Below, piece after piece: positions 38,262 through 48,022 of a DNA stretch of 64,000 nucleotides. This stretch comes from UBA1429 sp964482225 (lineage in GTDB: Bacteria > Chloroflexota > Anaerolineae > UBA1429). How positions within the stretch are numbered: position 1 is the first letter of the stretch; the number at the start of each line of letters is the position of its first letter. The translations under genes and the position numbers were made by a program. Location of the stretch: contig CAYZWT010000016.1 of NCBI GenBank assembly GCA_964482225.1, positions 25,964-89,963 on the forward strand. The letters run 5' to 3'. A model generated the notes under the pieces. The model had not been told where the DNA came from. It worked only from the letters and a program-made list of their open reading frames with translations, and ran no database searches.

Positions 38262-41200
38262 ATGATGAACGATAGCAGTACCCCACAGACCGTCTGGCTC
38301 GTGGTTGATACGGAATCGCGGCGCATCGCGCTGCACGCCCTGTTGCAGCGCGCCCATTTGGCGGTGACGCTGTTTTCGCGCCCGGAGGAGGCCCTGGCCG
38401 CCCTGGATGAGGGCGCGTCGCCTCCCGATCTGATCATCACCGGGTTGCACATGCCCGGCCTGGGGGGCATGCGCTTTTGCCGGCTGCTGCGCTGCCCCGC
38501 CTATGCTGCCCTGAACCAGACGCCCATCCTGGCCGTTTCGACCACCTACGCCGGCCTGGAGCCCGGCTATCTGGAGCGGGCCCTGGGCGCCAACGCCTTT
38601 TGCCCGCTGCCTGCCGCCGATGATGCCTTCCTGCGCTTGGTAGCCGACCTGTTGGCCGGGCGGATCGACATCAAGCGCCCGCGCGCTTTGCTAGTAGCTG
38701 CCGATGGCCCGCGTCTGAGCGAGTGGCAGGCCGTGCTCGCAACGCTGGGCTATGAGATCCAGTGTGCGCACAGCGCCGCCGAGGTCAATGCCCACTGCGC
38801 CGCTGCGCCGCCCGATGTGATGATCATCACGGATACGGCGCTGGGCGAAGATCGGCGCTCTGCCCTGGATACCTTGCGCCGTGCGGCCTCCGACGGCGCC
38901 CTGATTGTGATTCAAGAAGGCGCGCCCCAGGCCCGTCCGACGCAGTGGATGACCCTGGGCGCCAACGCCATCTTGCGCGAGCCCGTTGAGCCCATCTATC
39001 TGGCGCAGGCGGCCGAGTGCGCCAGAGAGGAACGTTTCTTGCGCCAGGCCAGCGACCTTCTGCTGGCGCGCGGCCAGACCCTCGAGGAGAGCGAGGCGCG
39101 CTACCGGCGCATCGTCGAGACGGCCAACGAGGGCATCTGGGAGATGGACGCCCAGGGCGTCACCACGTTCGTGAACGCCCAGATGGCGAACATGATGGGC
39201 TATACCCGACAAGAGATGCTAGGCCGACCGGTGCTAGAGCTGCTGCCCCAGGAGGAGCGCGCTGGCTTTCTCGCCAGCATCGAGGCGCGGCGCCGGGGCG
39301 AGAGCGACGTCTGCGAGCGACGCTACCTGACCAAGGATGGAGGCGTGGTCTGGACCCTGGTCTCGGCAGCGCCCCGGTTCGCGCTGGATGGATCGTTCGA
39401 AGGCTGTTTCGCCATGATCAGCGATATCACCGAGCGCAAAGCGGCGCAGGAGGCCCTGCGGGAGAGCGAGGCTCGCTTCCGCCGCATCGTCGAGACGGCC
39501 AACGAGGGCATCTGGGAGATGGATGCCCAGGGCGAGGTCACCTATGTGAACGAGCGCATGGCCGCCATGCTAGGCCATCAACCGTGCGAGATCATTGGCC
39601 GCAATGTTACCGATCTCCTGCATCCCGACGATCTGCCCGCGCACCATGCCGGTTTCGCGGGACGCCAGCGTGGCGCCAGCGAGATCTTTGAGCGTCGCCT
39701 CCGGGCCAAAGCAGGCGACTATATCGTGGCGCGCATCTCGGCCAGGCCGGTCTTTGATGCCAACGGCGCCTTTGCGAGCGCATTCGCCATGGTCAGCGAC
39801 ATCACCGAGCAGGCGCAGGCCGAAGAGGCGCTGGCTCGCGAACGCGCCCTGCTGCGCACCGTCATAGACAACCTCCCGCTCTCCATCTATGTCAAAGACC
39901 TGCAAGGCCGCAAGACCCTGGCCAACCGCGTCAACCAGATCCGCTTGGGTTTTGCCTCCGAGACCGAGGTGCTGGGCAGGACCGATTTCGACACCTACCC
40001 CCCAGACCAGGCCCAGGAACTGTGGGAGCAGGATCGCCACGTCATGGATACGGGGCAACCCCTGTCCAACCATGAAGAGATGCTCATTGATGCCGCTGGC
40101 AAGGAGCATTGGCTGTTGACCTCCAAGGTGCCCTTGCGAGACGCCCAAGGCCAGGTCATCGGGCTCGTGGGCATCGGCAACGACATCACCGAGCACAGAC
40201 AAGCCGGAGAGGCATTGCGCGAGAGCGAGCTCAAGTTCCGCTCCCTGGTGGATCAGGCGGGCGAGGCCATGTTCTTGCACGACCTGGATGGACGCATTGT
40301 GGATGTGAACCGCGCTGCCAGCGAGCAAACCGGCTATAGCCGCGACGAGCTCTTGGGCATGAGCGTATTCGACATAGATACAGCTCCGGGCAAGCGGGAG
40401 CGCATGCTGTCAGAATGGCGCGCGCTCCGGCAGGATAGCCCGCCCTTGGTGGTCCGCCCGCACCATATGCGCAGGGACGGCTCGTCCTATCCTGTGGAAG
40501 TGTCGCTCTCACGGGTCGAATACGGCGACCGGGCCTACATCCTCTCCCTGGCCCGCGACATCACCGAGCGGGTGCAGGCCGAAGAGGCGCTGCGCGACAA
40601 TGCCGCCTTTTTGCAGACCCTGATAGACGCCATCCCCGATCCCATTTTCTACAAGGACACCGAGGGCCGCTTTTTGGGGTGCAACCGGGCCGCAGAGGAA
40701 TATGGGGGCACACCGCGAGAGGAATTGGTGGGCAAGACGGTTTATGACACCTCGCCCTCCGACCTGGCCGAGATCTATGCCCGGGCGGATGCAGAGTTAC
40801 TCGCTCACCCGGGCGAGCAGAGATACGAGGCCATGTTCGCCAAGCCCGATGGCTCGCGGCGCAACGTGATCTATCGCAAGGCCACCTTTCAGGATAGCCA
40901 AGGGCGCGTGCAGGGACTCGTCGGCGTCATCCAGGACATCACCGAGCGGGTGCAGGCCGAAGAGGCGCTGCGCCTGGGCGAGGCCGAGTTGGCGGCCATC
41001 TATGAGAACGCGCCGGTGATTATGCTGGTGGTGGATCAGGATCGTCGTGTGCGCAAGGTCAACGGCTATGCGAGCGAACTGATCGGCCGCGCCGCCGACG
41101 AGATGATCGGCTTGCGCGGGGGCGACGCCTTGCGCTGCCTGAACGCCCTGGCCAGCCCCGAGGGCTGCGGCCATGGCCCGGCCTGCGCCGATTGCGCCTT

Positions 41201-44200
41201 GCGACGGTGTGTGATAGAGACGCTGGAGACCGGACGGCCTCACCACCTGGTCGAGGCCAGCCTGACCCTGGCCATAGGCGATCAAGAGGTCCCGCTGACC
41301 TTTTTGGTCTCGACGGCCCGCCTGGACGAGGGCGAGGAGCCCAGGGTATTGGTCACCATCCTGGATATCACCGAACGCAAGCTGGCGGAAGAGGCCCTGG
41401 CCCGCGAGCGCCTGCTGCTGCGCACCGTGGTTGACAACCTGCCCATGGCCGTCTATGCCAAAGACCTGCAGGGCCGCAAGACCCTGACCAACCCTGTGGA
41501 TCTGGAGTGGATGGACAAGACCGAGGAAGAGGTGTTGGGCAAGACCGATGCGGAGGCGTATGGAGACGAGCGAGGGGATCAATACGCGGCTGACGATGCA
41601 TATGTGCTGGCTACGGGCAGGCCGATCCTCAATGATGAGAGGCTCTCGCATGACGCTCAGGGCAACCCGCGCTGGACTACGGGCACCAAGCTGCCGTTGC
41701 TGGATGCCGATGGCCAGATCGTGGGGATCGTCGGCGTCGCCCAGGACATCACCGAGCGCAAGCTGGTCGAACAGGAGCTAGCCCAGGAACGCGCCTTGCT
41801 GCGCACCGTCATAGACAATGTGCCCTCTTCCATCTTTGCCAAGGACCTGCAAGGGCGCAAGACCCTGGTGAACCGCGCCAATCTAGAGGTACTGGGGGCA
41901 ACCTCAGAGGACGAGGTACTGGGCAGGACCGACTATGACGCATATCCGGAAGAGTTGGCGGCCCTGTTCGAGGCCGATGATCGGCGCGTGCTTGAGACAG
42001 GGCAACCCATCATTGACAACGAGTGTTTCGTCCAGAGCCACAAGGGCGAGGGCCGCTGGATTCTCGCCTCCAAGGTGCCCCTGCGCGATGCCTCGGGTCA
42101 AATCATTGGCCTGGTGGGCATCACCCACAATATCAGCGAGCGCAGGCAGATGGAAGAAGCGCTGCGCGAGAGCGAAGAGCGCTTTCGACGCATCGTCGAG
42201 ACGGCCAACGAGGGCATCTGGCAGGTGAACGCAGAAGGTCGCACCGTCTTTGTGAACCCGCGCATGGCCGAGATGTTGGGCTATGCGCCAGAGGAGATGA
42301 TCGGCCGTCACAATGAGGAGTTCATGCTCCCGGAGGATCTCGACGACCATCACAACAGGATCTCGGGCCGCCGGCAACGCCGTGTATCCGAGACGTATGA
42401 GCGGCGCTTTGTCGCCAAGGATGGGCGCACGGTGTGGACGCTGGTTTCGGCTTCTCCCATGCTGAGCCCCACGGGAGAGTACCTGGGCGCACTGGGCATG
42501 GTTACCGATATCACGGGCCGCAAGCTGGCGGAGGAGGCGCTGGCCCGCGAGCGTACCTTGCTGCGCACCGTCCTCAACCACCTGCCCATGGGCGTCGGCG
42601 TCAAGGACCTGCAAGGGCGCAAGATCCTGAGCAACCCCGTGGACCTGACCATGATGGGGGCCACGTCGGAAGAGGAGGTGCTGGGCAAGACCGACGAATC
42701 GTTCTACTCGCTGGAGCTGGCAGCCCAGTTTATGGCCAATGATCAGAGGGTACTGGAGACCCGCCAGCCAGGCCCTGTCCGCGAATATCAGGTCCAGGGC
42801 CCACAGGGTGAACCTATATGGCTTTCGGGCGTCAAGGTGCCCCTGCTGGACGCGGACGGCGAGCTCTTTGGGCTGGTCGCCATCAACCAGGATATCACCG
42901 AGCGCAAGCAGGCAGAGCAGGCGTTGCGTGAGAGCGAGGAGCGCTACCGGCGCATCGTCGAGACCGCCTATGAGGGCATCTGGCAGGAGGACGCCCAGGC
43001 TTGCGTCACGTACGTCAACAGGCGCATGGCCGAGATGCTGGGGTATGCTCCCGAAGAGATGCTGGGGCAGGCGGCGGATAGCTATGTGCATCCCCAAGAG
43101 GTGGGCCATCACCGCGAGATGAACCAGCGGCGCCGCTCTGGCGCGTCTGACGCCTATGAGCGTCGCCTCATACAAAGAGACGGGGAAACCGTGTGGGTGT
43201 TGATCTCCGCATCTCCCGTGTGGGATGCGGAGGGCCGGTTTGCAGGCTCCTTTGGCATGGTGAGCGACATCACGGATCGCAAGCAGGCCGAGGTCGAGTT
43301 GCGGAGCAGAGAGAATCTGCTTCAGCGCATCTTTGACGTACTACCCGTTGGCCTCTGGTTGGCCGATAGCGAGGGCAAGCTGGTTCGGGCGAACCAGGCG
43401 GGCATCCGCATATGGGGCGGCGAGCCGCTGGTGGGCCCGGGCGAATACCGGGTATTCAAGGCATGGAGGCTGCCTTCTCGGGAAGAGGTGCAACCGGATG
43501 ACTGGGCACTGCTGCACACCGTCCGTGAGGGCGTAACCATCACGGATGAAGAGCTGGAGATCGAGGGTCTTGACGGCCAGCGGCGGATCATCCTCAACTA
43601 TACGGCGCCCGTTCTGGATGAAGAGGGGCGGGTCGAGGCCGCCATCGTTGTCAATCAGGATATCACAGACCGCAAACAGGCTGAGGAAACCCTGCGTGAG
43701 AGCGAGGAGCGCTACCGGCGGCTGGCAGAGAACGCGCCGGATATGATCTATCGCATCAAGTTGGCGCCCGAGCGACGTTTCAGCTACGTCAGCCCGGCGG
43801 CCACGGCTATCACGGGCTACACACCCGAGGAGCACTATGCCGATCCCGACCTGGGGTTCAAGCTGGTGCACCCGGACGACCGCCACCTGCTGGAATCCGT
43901 GGCGCGCGGCAAGGTCTCCAGTGACGCGCCGCTTACCTTGCGCTGGGTGCGCAAGGATGGCTCTGTGATCTGGACCGAGCAGCGCAACGTCTCGGTCCAT
44001 GACGCCGACGGCAATCTGATCGCCATCGAGGGCATCGCCCGCGACGTCACGGGCCGCAGGCGCGCGCAGGAAACCCTACGCGAGAGCGAGGAGCGCGCTC
44101 GCAGCCAGCGCACGGCGTTGGCGCGTCTGGCCGTAGACCAAGCCATCACAGAAGGAGACACAGCCGCTGCCATGGCGCGGCTTACGGAAACCATGGCAGC

Positions 44201-46199
44201 CGCCATTGGCGTGGATCGCGCCAGCGTGTGGCTGCTCTCACCTGACGAGACGCGCCTGCGCTGCCTCAGCTTGTTCGAGGAAGGAGAATTGCGTCCTTGC
44301 GCGGGGATCGAGCTCGACACCGCTCTGTTTCCCGCATACTTTGCCGCTCTACGGGCCGAAGGGCGCGTCTATGCCCGAGACGCGCGCACGGACGAGCGCA
44401 CGCGAGGGCTGACCGGGGGGTATCTGGAGCCGCTGGGGATCTCTTCGCTCCTGGATGCTGGCATTCAGGTGCGCGGAGAGCTGATCGGCGTCGTAAGCAT
44501 GGAGCATCGGGGCGAGCCGCGCCAGTGGTACCCCGACGAGGAGGCATTCGCCAGCACGGCGGCAGCCGTGGCAGCCCAGGCGCTGACCAACGCCGACAGG
44601 CGCTCGGCCGAGCAGGCCCTGGCCCGCGAGCGCGCCCTGCTGCGCACGGTAATTGACAATCTGCCCATCGCCGTCTATGCCAAGGACCTGGAGGGGCGCA
44701 AGATCCTGACCAACCGCCTGGACATGGAGTTTGTGGAGGCCGAATCGGAAGAAGCCGTGCTGGGCAAGACCGATTTCGATGTCTATTCTCGCGAACTGGC
44801 AGAGCGGTTTGCCGCTGAGGACCGCCGGGTGCTGGAGACGGGCGAGCCCATCGTGGTGCCCGAAGCCATCGCCAACTGGGCGGACGGTCGAGAGGACTGG
44901 GTCTCGTTCGCCAAGCTCCCGCTCAGAGACGCCGAGGGCCGGATCATCGGGCTGGTGGGCATCACGCAGAACATTGCCGAGCGCAAGAGGATCGAGCAAG
45001 AGCGCCTGGAGATGGAACGCCAGCTACAGCACACGCAAAAGCTAGAGAGCCTGGGCGTGCTGGCAGGCGGCATCGCCCATGATTTCAACAACTTGCTGAT
45101 GGCGATCCTGGGCAACCTGGATCTGGCCTTGCTGGATCTCTCGCCCCTCTCGCCTGCCCGTGAAAGCATCGTCCACGCCATGCAGGCAGGGCGGCGCGCC
45201 GCAGACGTGGCCCGCCAAATGCTGGCCTATTCGGGCAAGGGGCGCTTTGTCATCCAGATGGTGAACCTGGCCGAGCTGGTGGAGGAGAACGCCCACATGC
45301 TGAGGGCGGCCACCGCCAGGGGGGTCACCCTCAACCTGCAGGTGGAGCGCAACATCCCGCCTGTGGAGGCCGACCCGGGCCAACTCCAGCAGGTCATCAT
45401 CAACCTGATCACCAACGCATCAGAGGCCATCGGCGACGGGCCGGGGATCGTGCGGCTATCCACAGGGGTAGAGTTGTGCGATGCGGCCTATCTGGCCCAG
45501 AGCCGCCTGCTGCACAAGCCCGAGCCGGGGCGCTATGTCTATGTCGAGGTGGCCGATACCGGCTGCGGCATGGACACGCAAACCCTCGAACGCATCTTTG
45601 ACCCCTTTTACACCACCAAGGCCACCGGCCGCGGCCTGGGCATGGCCGCCGTGCAGGGCATCGTGTCGGGCCACGGGGGGGCCATTCTCATCGAGAGTGA
45701 GCCGGGGCGCGGCACAACGGTTCGGGTGCTCTTTCATGCAGCGGGCGACGAGGGCAGCGGCGACGTGGATGCCGGCGAGACGTCTACGTCCACAGAGAGA
45801 GATCAGCCCGCTGCAACGCCGCCCAAGAGCGCTACGGTGCTGGTGGTAGATGACGAGGATATGGTGCGGCGCCTGGCCCAGACGATGCTCGAGCGCCTGG
45901 GGTATGCCGTGCTGGGCGCCGAGAATGGCGAGCATGCTTTGGAGGTATACAACGCGCACGCCGGCGAGATTGCCTGCGTACTGCTGGATCTGACCATGCC
46001 GCGCATGGACGGCGCCGCCACCTTTGAGGCGCTGCACGCTCTGGACCCCGCCCTGCCCGTGATCCTTTCCAGCGGCTATAGCGAGCAAGAGACCTCCGAG
46101 CGCTTTGCCGGCATGGGGCTGGCCGGGTTCATTCACAAGCCGTATACCCTGGCGGGGCTGGCCTCCGCGATTGAAGAGGCGCTGGATGCAGGCCGCTGA
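38262..46199 (+). CDS. Giant hybrid histidine kinase with about 14 PAS domains and a GAF domain
   Basis: A 2,645-residue soluble protein, 17 bp after the regulator gene. Residues 1-260 contain two receiver-like domains, probably inactive: the first has IITGLHMPG in place of the phospho-Asp motif, and the second has LREPVE where K-P is expected. PAS domains then begin near residues 276, 400, 522, 651, 775, 903, 1045, 1172, 1302, 1427, 1557, 1677 and 1813; a GAF domain covers about 1950-2110 and a last PAS begins near 2120. The kinase core has GGIAHDFNNLL (about 2265), ITNASEAIGDG, DTGCGMD and GRGLGMAAV, then a C-terminal receiver (2525-2640) with VVDDED, LLDLTMP and HKPYTL. PAS subtypes alternate (RRIVETANEGIW type and LLRTVIDNLP type), consistent with internal duplication. 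Confidence 0.92.
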   Translation: MMNDSSTPQTVWLVVDTESRRIALHALLQRAHLAVTLFSRPEEALAALDEGASPPDLIITGLHMPGLGGMRFCRLLRCPAYAALNQTPILAVSTTYAGLEPGYLERALGANAFCPLPAADDAFLRLVADLLAGRIDIKRPRALLVAADGPRLSEWQAVLATLGYEIQCAHSAAEVNAHCAAAPPDVMIITDTALGEDRRSALDTLRRAASDGALIVIQEGAPQARPTQWMTLGANAILREPVEPIYLAQAAECAREERFLRQASDLLLARGQTLEESEARYRRIVETANEGIWEMDAQGVTTFVNAQMANMMGYTRQEMLGRPVLELLPQEERAGFLASIEARRRGESDVCERRYLTKDGGVVWTLVSAAPRFALDGSFEGCFAMISDITERKAAQEALRESEARFRRIVETANEGIWEMDAQGEVTYVNERMAAMLGHQPCEIIGRNVTDLLHPDDLPAHHAGFAGRQRGASEIFERRLRAKAGDYIVARISARPVFDANGAFASAFAMVSDITEQAQAEEALARERALLRTVIDNLPLSIYVKDLQGRKTLANRVNQIRLGFASETEVLGRTDFDTYPPDQAQELWEQDRHVMDTGQPLSNHEEMLIDAAGKEHWLLTSKVPLRDAQGQVIGLVGIGNDITEHRQAGEALRESELKFRSLVDQAGEAMFLHDLDGRIVDVNRAASEQTGYSRDELLGMSVFDIDTAPGKRERMLSEWRALRQDSPPLVVRPHHMRRDGSSYPVEVSLSRVEYGDRAYILSLARDITERVQAEEALRDNAAFLQTLIDAIPDPIFYKDTEGRFLGCNRAAEEYGGTPREELVGKTVYDTSPSDLAEIYARADAELLAHPGEQRYEAMFAKPDGSRRNVIYRKATFQDSQGRVQGLVGVIQDITERVQAEEALRLGEAELAAIYENAPVIMLVVDQDRRVRKVNGYASELIGRAADEMIGLRGGDALRCLNALASPEGCGHGPACADCALRRCVIETLETGRPHHLVEASLTLAIGDQEVPLTFLVSTARLDEGEEPRVLVTILDITERKLAEEALARERLLLRTVVDNLPMAVYAKDLQGRKTLTNPVDLEWMDKTEEEVLGKTDAEAYGDERGDQYAADDAYVLATGRPILNDERLSHDAQGNPRWTTGTKLPLLDADGQIVGIVGVAQDITERKLVEQELAQERALLRTVIDNVPSSIFAKDLQGRKTLVNRANLEVLGATSEDEVLGRTDYDAYPEELAALFEADDRRVLETGQPIIDNECFVQSHKGEGRWILASKVPLRDASGQIIGLVGITHNISERRQMEEALRESEERFRRIVETANEGIWQVNAEGRTVFVNPRMAEMLGYAPEEMIGRHNEEFMLPEDLDDHHNRISGRRQRRVSETYERRFVAKDGRTVWTLVSASPMLSPTGEYLGALGMVTDITGRKLAEEALARERTLLRTVLNHLPMGVGVKDLQGRKILSNPVDLTMMGATSEEEVLGKTDESFYSLELAAQFMANDQRVLETRQPGPVREYQVQGPQGEPIWLSGVKVPLLDADGELFGLVAINQDITERKQAEQALRESEERYRRIVETAYEGIWQEDAQACVTYVNRRMAEMLGYAPEEMLGQAADSYVHPQEVGHHREMNQRRRSGASDAYERRLIQRDGETVWVLISASPVWDAEGRFAGSFGMVSDITDRKQAEVELRSRENLLQRIFDVLPVGLWLADSEGKLVRANQAGIRIWGGEPLVGPGEYRVFKAWRLPSREEVQPDDWALLHTVREGVTITDEELEIEGLDGQRRIILNYTAPVLDEEGRVEAAIVVNQDITDRKQAEETLRESEERYRRLAENAPDMIYRIKLAPERRFSYVSPAATAITGYTPEEHYADPDLGFKLVHPDDRHLLESVARGKVSSDAPLTLRWVRKDGSVIWTEQRNVSVHDADGNLIAIEGIARDVTGRRRAQETLRESEERARSQRTALARLAVDQAITEGDTAAAMARLTETMAAAIGVDRASVWLLSPDETRLRCLSLFEEGELRPCAGIELDTALFPAYFAALRAEGRVYARDARTDERTRGLTGGYLEPLGISSLLDAGIQVRGELIGVVSMEHRGEPRQWYPDEEAFASTAAAVAAQALTNADRRSAEQALARERALLRTVIDNLPIAVYAKDLEGRKILTNRLDMEFVEAESEEAVLGKTDFDVYSRELAERFAAEDRRVLETGEPIVVPEAIANWADGREDWVSFAKLPLRDAEGRIIGLVGITQNIAERKRIEQERLEMERQLQHTQKLESLGVLAGGIAHDFNNLLMAILGNLDLALLDLSPLSPARESIVHAMQAGRRAADVARQMLAYSGKGRFVIQMVNLAELVEENAHMLRAATARGVTLNLQVERNIPPVEADPGQLQQVIINLITNASEAIGDGPGIVRLSTGVELCDAAYLAQSRLLHKPEPGRYVYVEVADTGCGMDTQTLERIFDPFYTTKATGRGLGMAAVQGIVSGHGGAILIESEPGRGTTVRVLFHAAGDEGSGDVDAGETSTSTERDQPAATPPKSATVLVVDDEDMVRRLAQTMLERLGYAVLGAENGEHALEVYNAHAGEIACVLLDLTMPRMDGAATFEALHALDPALPVILSSGYSEQETSERFAGMGLAGFIHKPYTLAGLASAIEEALDAGR

Positions 46200-46255
46200 G
46201 CGATAGCAGGGGGCGTAGGCCATAGGCCAGGCGCTCTGCACGGGACGAACAGACG

Positions 46256-46296
46256 CACGAGAGCTGCATCCAGCTTGTATGGGTGCAGCTCTCGTG
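46256..46296 (+). terminator. Terminator of the PAS-kinase operon
   Basis: 16-bp stem (46256-46271 with 46281-46296) with one G-U pair and a 9-base loop, 57 bp after the kinase stop; no strong T-tract. Confidence 0.7.
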
Positions 46297-46379
46297 TTGG
46301 CTATGGGGCCGTATGGGCCACAGACAATGTGCATGACAGCCTCAAGACGTAAAATCTCTCGAAAGATCGCGAATTACCG

Positions 46380-46408
46380 TTGCGCATGTCCTTTTTTTCG
46401 GCTATACT
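46380..46408 (+). promoter_or_regulatory. Promoter of the first SH3 protein gene
   Basis: TTGCGC (46380-46385), 17 bp including a CTTTTTTTC run, TATACT (46403-46408). Confidence 0.65.
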
Positions 46409-46503
46409 GTATCTGAGCTGTGGAGTGTGGCGTTAGGGACGCGTCCCGGGGGTCGGGGTGCGTTCGCGTGCAAAGATCAATCGCGTGTGGGAAGGAGAGC
46501 CCT

Positions 46504-47082
46504 ATGAGGAGCAAGAAACTGCTGTCGTTCGCTGCCCTTGTCATCACCCTGGCTGCGGTGTTGCTGGGGCCCATGGCCGTGGCCGCCGCGCCCAACGGCG
46601 CCAATGGGACCACAATGGTCGTGTATGCACCCTTGGGACTGCGGCTGCGCACGGGCACCAGCCTATCAGAGCCTGTGCTGCTGTATCTGGTCAACGGCGA
46701 GCAGGTGACGGTGCTGGGCCAGCCGGTCTGGAACCAGGGGATCCGCTGGAGCAACGTGCAGGTGACCCGTTGGGGCGTCACCACCACAGGTTGGGCGGCC
46801 TCGGCCTATCTGGCGAACTATCCCGGGTATGACGAGCCTCGCGATAGCTTTGTGGGCGGGCCGGGCTGCAAGGTGACCGCGGCAGCGGGCCTGCGCTTGC
46901 GGAGCACGCCCAGCCTCGCCGGCGCCATCAGCCGTATCGTGCCCTACGGCACCATCCTGGTGCCCACCGGCGATGGCCCCGTATCGGCAGATGGCTATGT
47001 CTGGCAAAAGCTGTTCATCAACGGCACATCCCTGTGGGGCGCCAAAGAGTTCTTGGAGTGCTGGCGAGCCCCAGCTCCCTAA
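46504..47082 (+). CDS. Secreted protein with two bacterial SH3 domains
   Basis: A 192-residue protein; ATG 46504 follows GGAGAG. Residues 1-30 form a signal peptide (RSKKLLSFAALVITLAAVLL, cleavage near AVAAA). Two SH3b repeats follow: the first around LGLRLRTGTSLSEPVLLYLV, the second around AAGLRLRSTPSLAGAISRIV, each ending in a WxxV/QKLF strand and an aromatic W or Y. Such domains bind peptidoglycan or other surface polymers. There is no catalytic domain, so an adhesion or wall-association role is inferred. A related protein is encoded at 48023. Confidence 0.85.
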   Translation: MRSKKLLSFAALVITLAAVLLGPMAVAAAPNGANGTTMVVYAPLGLRLRTGTSLSEPVLLYLVNGEQVTVLGQPVWNQGIRWSNVQVTRWGVTTTGWAASAYLANYPGYDEPRDSFVGGPGCKVTAAAGLRLRSTPSLAGAISRIVPYGTILVPTGDGPVSADGYVWQKLFINGTSLWGAKEFLECWRAPAP

Positions 47083-47092
47083 TCAACAGCCC

Positions 47093-47124
47093 AAGGCCCG
47101 GGGGTCAACATGGTCCCCGGGCTT
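47093..47124. terminator. Bidirectional terminator
   Basis: Stem with core GCCCGGGG/CCCCGGGC (47096-47103, 47115-47122) extended by AAG/CTT with one bulge, loop 11 bases, between the convergent SH3 and 2H phosphoesterase genes. Confidence 0.65.
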
Positions 47125-47163
47125 GCCGTACATCCAGAGGCCAACGCTTGCTTGGGCCGTGCG

Positions 47164-47718
47164 CTAGCCGACGATCTCGGATGGCGCAATGGCGCCGCGC
47201 AACGGCAGGCTGTAGATATTCTGCATGGGCGGAAACTCGGCCACGGCCAACTGGGTGAGTTGGTCTGTGTGAAAGACATCGGCCTGGCGGCACAGCGCCA
47301 CGGCGCCGGAGACCTGTTCCGGGGCCAGGTTGATCGCCACCGTGCAATGCGGCACCCAGTTCTGGGGGCGATAGTAGGGCGCTGTGGGGAACCCGGCCTC
47401 ATCCAGCAACCGGCACAGGTTGGCATGCACGGCGAGCAGGGGTCTCGTCACCACGGGCGCCAAAAAGACGACGCCCTCATCGGTGGGAAAGGCCCCCACG
47501 GCGGCCAGGTGCAACGGCAGAGGCGGCGTGGCCTGGCAGAACGCCAGCAGGGCCGGGCGCAATGCCTCGGGATCGAGCTGGTTCACAATGGCAAAGGTCA
47601 GATGCGGCCTGGCCACAGCGACCGCGTCGGTTCCGGCATACTCGGCCAACCGGGCGCGCAGGTCCTGTAGGCCCGACTCGCTGGCGGCGTCGAACAGGGC
47701 GGCGATGGCATAGGGCAT
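47164..47718 (-). CDS. 2H phosphoesterase (2'-5' RNA ligase/cyclic phosphodiesterase family)
   Basis: A 184-residue protein; ATG 47718 follows GGAGGG by six bases and is preferred over the start 54 bases upstream. The two signature motifs H-x-T are PHLTF (H39, T41) and PHCTVA (H124, T126), in the spacing of the LigT/ThpR-like 2H family. Members hydrolyse cyclic nucleotide or cyclic phosphate bonds in RNA ends. No RNA-repair partner is adjacent. It has a strong promoter at 47771-47799. Confidence 0.85.
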   Translation of the reverse strand: MPYAIAALFDAASESGLQDLRARLAEYAGTDAVAVARPHLTFAIVNQLDPEALRPALLAFCQATPPLPLHLAAVGAFPTDEGVVFLAPVVTRPLLAVHANLCRLLDEAGFPTAPYYRPQNWVPHCTVAINLAPEQVSGAVALCRQADVFHTDQLTQLAVAEFPPMQNIYSLPLRGAIAPSEIVG

Positions 47719-47770
47719 AGCGATCCCTCCACGGGTAAGCATGAGAGCCGGCGGCGTCGCGGACAAGTGC

Positions 47771-47799
47771 ATTATTCAGAGCGCCGCGATCCTTGTCAA
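47771..47799 (-). promoter_or_regulatory. Promoter of the 2H phosphoesterase gene
   Basis: Minus strand: TTGACA (47794-47799), 17 bp, AATAAT (47771-47776). The remaining 47800-48022 part of this 304-base gap holds only the -10 box at 47892 and the leader of the next gene. Confidence 0.7.
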
Positions 47800-47891
47800 G
47801 CGCTGCGCGCCGCCGGAGATGTGGGTTGAAACAGTTGCCCGAAGGCGTGTTTTGCCCGAAAAGGGGCTAGCCAAAGGCGCACGTTTGCGGG

Positions 47892-47897
47892 TATAAT
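47892..47897 (+). promoter_or_regulatory. -10 element of the SOD-like/SH3 protein gene
   Basis: Perfect TATAAT with a preceding GGG, about 126 bp before the start codon. No good -35 box is seen at 16-18 bp. Confidence 0.5.
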
Positions 47898-48022
47898 AGC
47901 AGTGAACGAGGCCACTCTGGTCATCGGCGCAGCCCGTGCGCTCGACAGGTCCGGCCCTCGATCCAACTCTCGGCTGGGGCAGTCGAGTGTGTGGTAGGTT
48001 GCAGAGCTGAAAGGAGCAGGAA

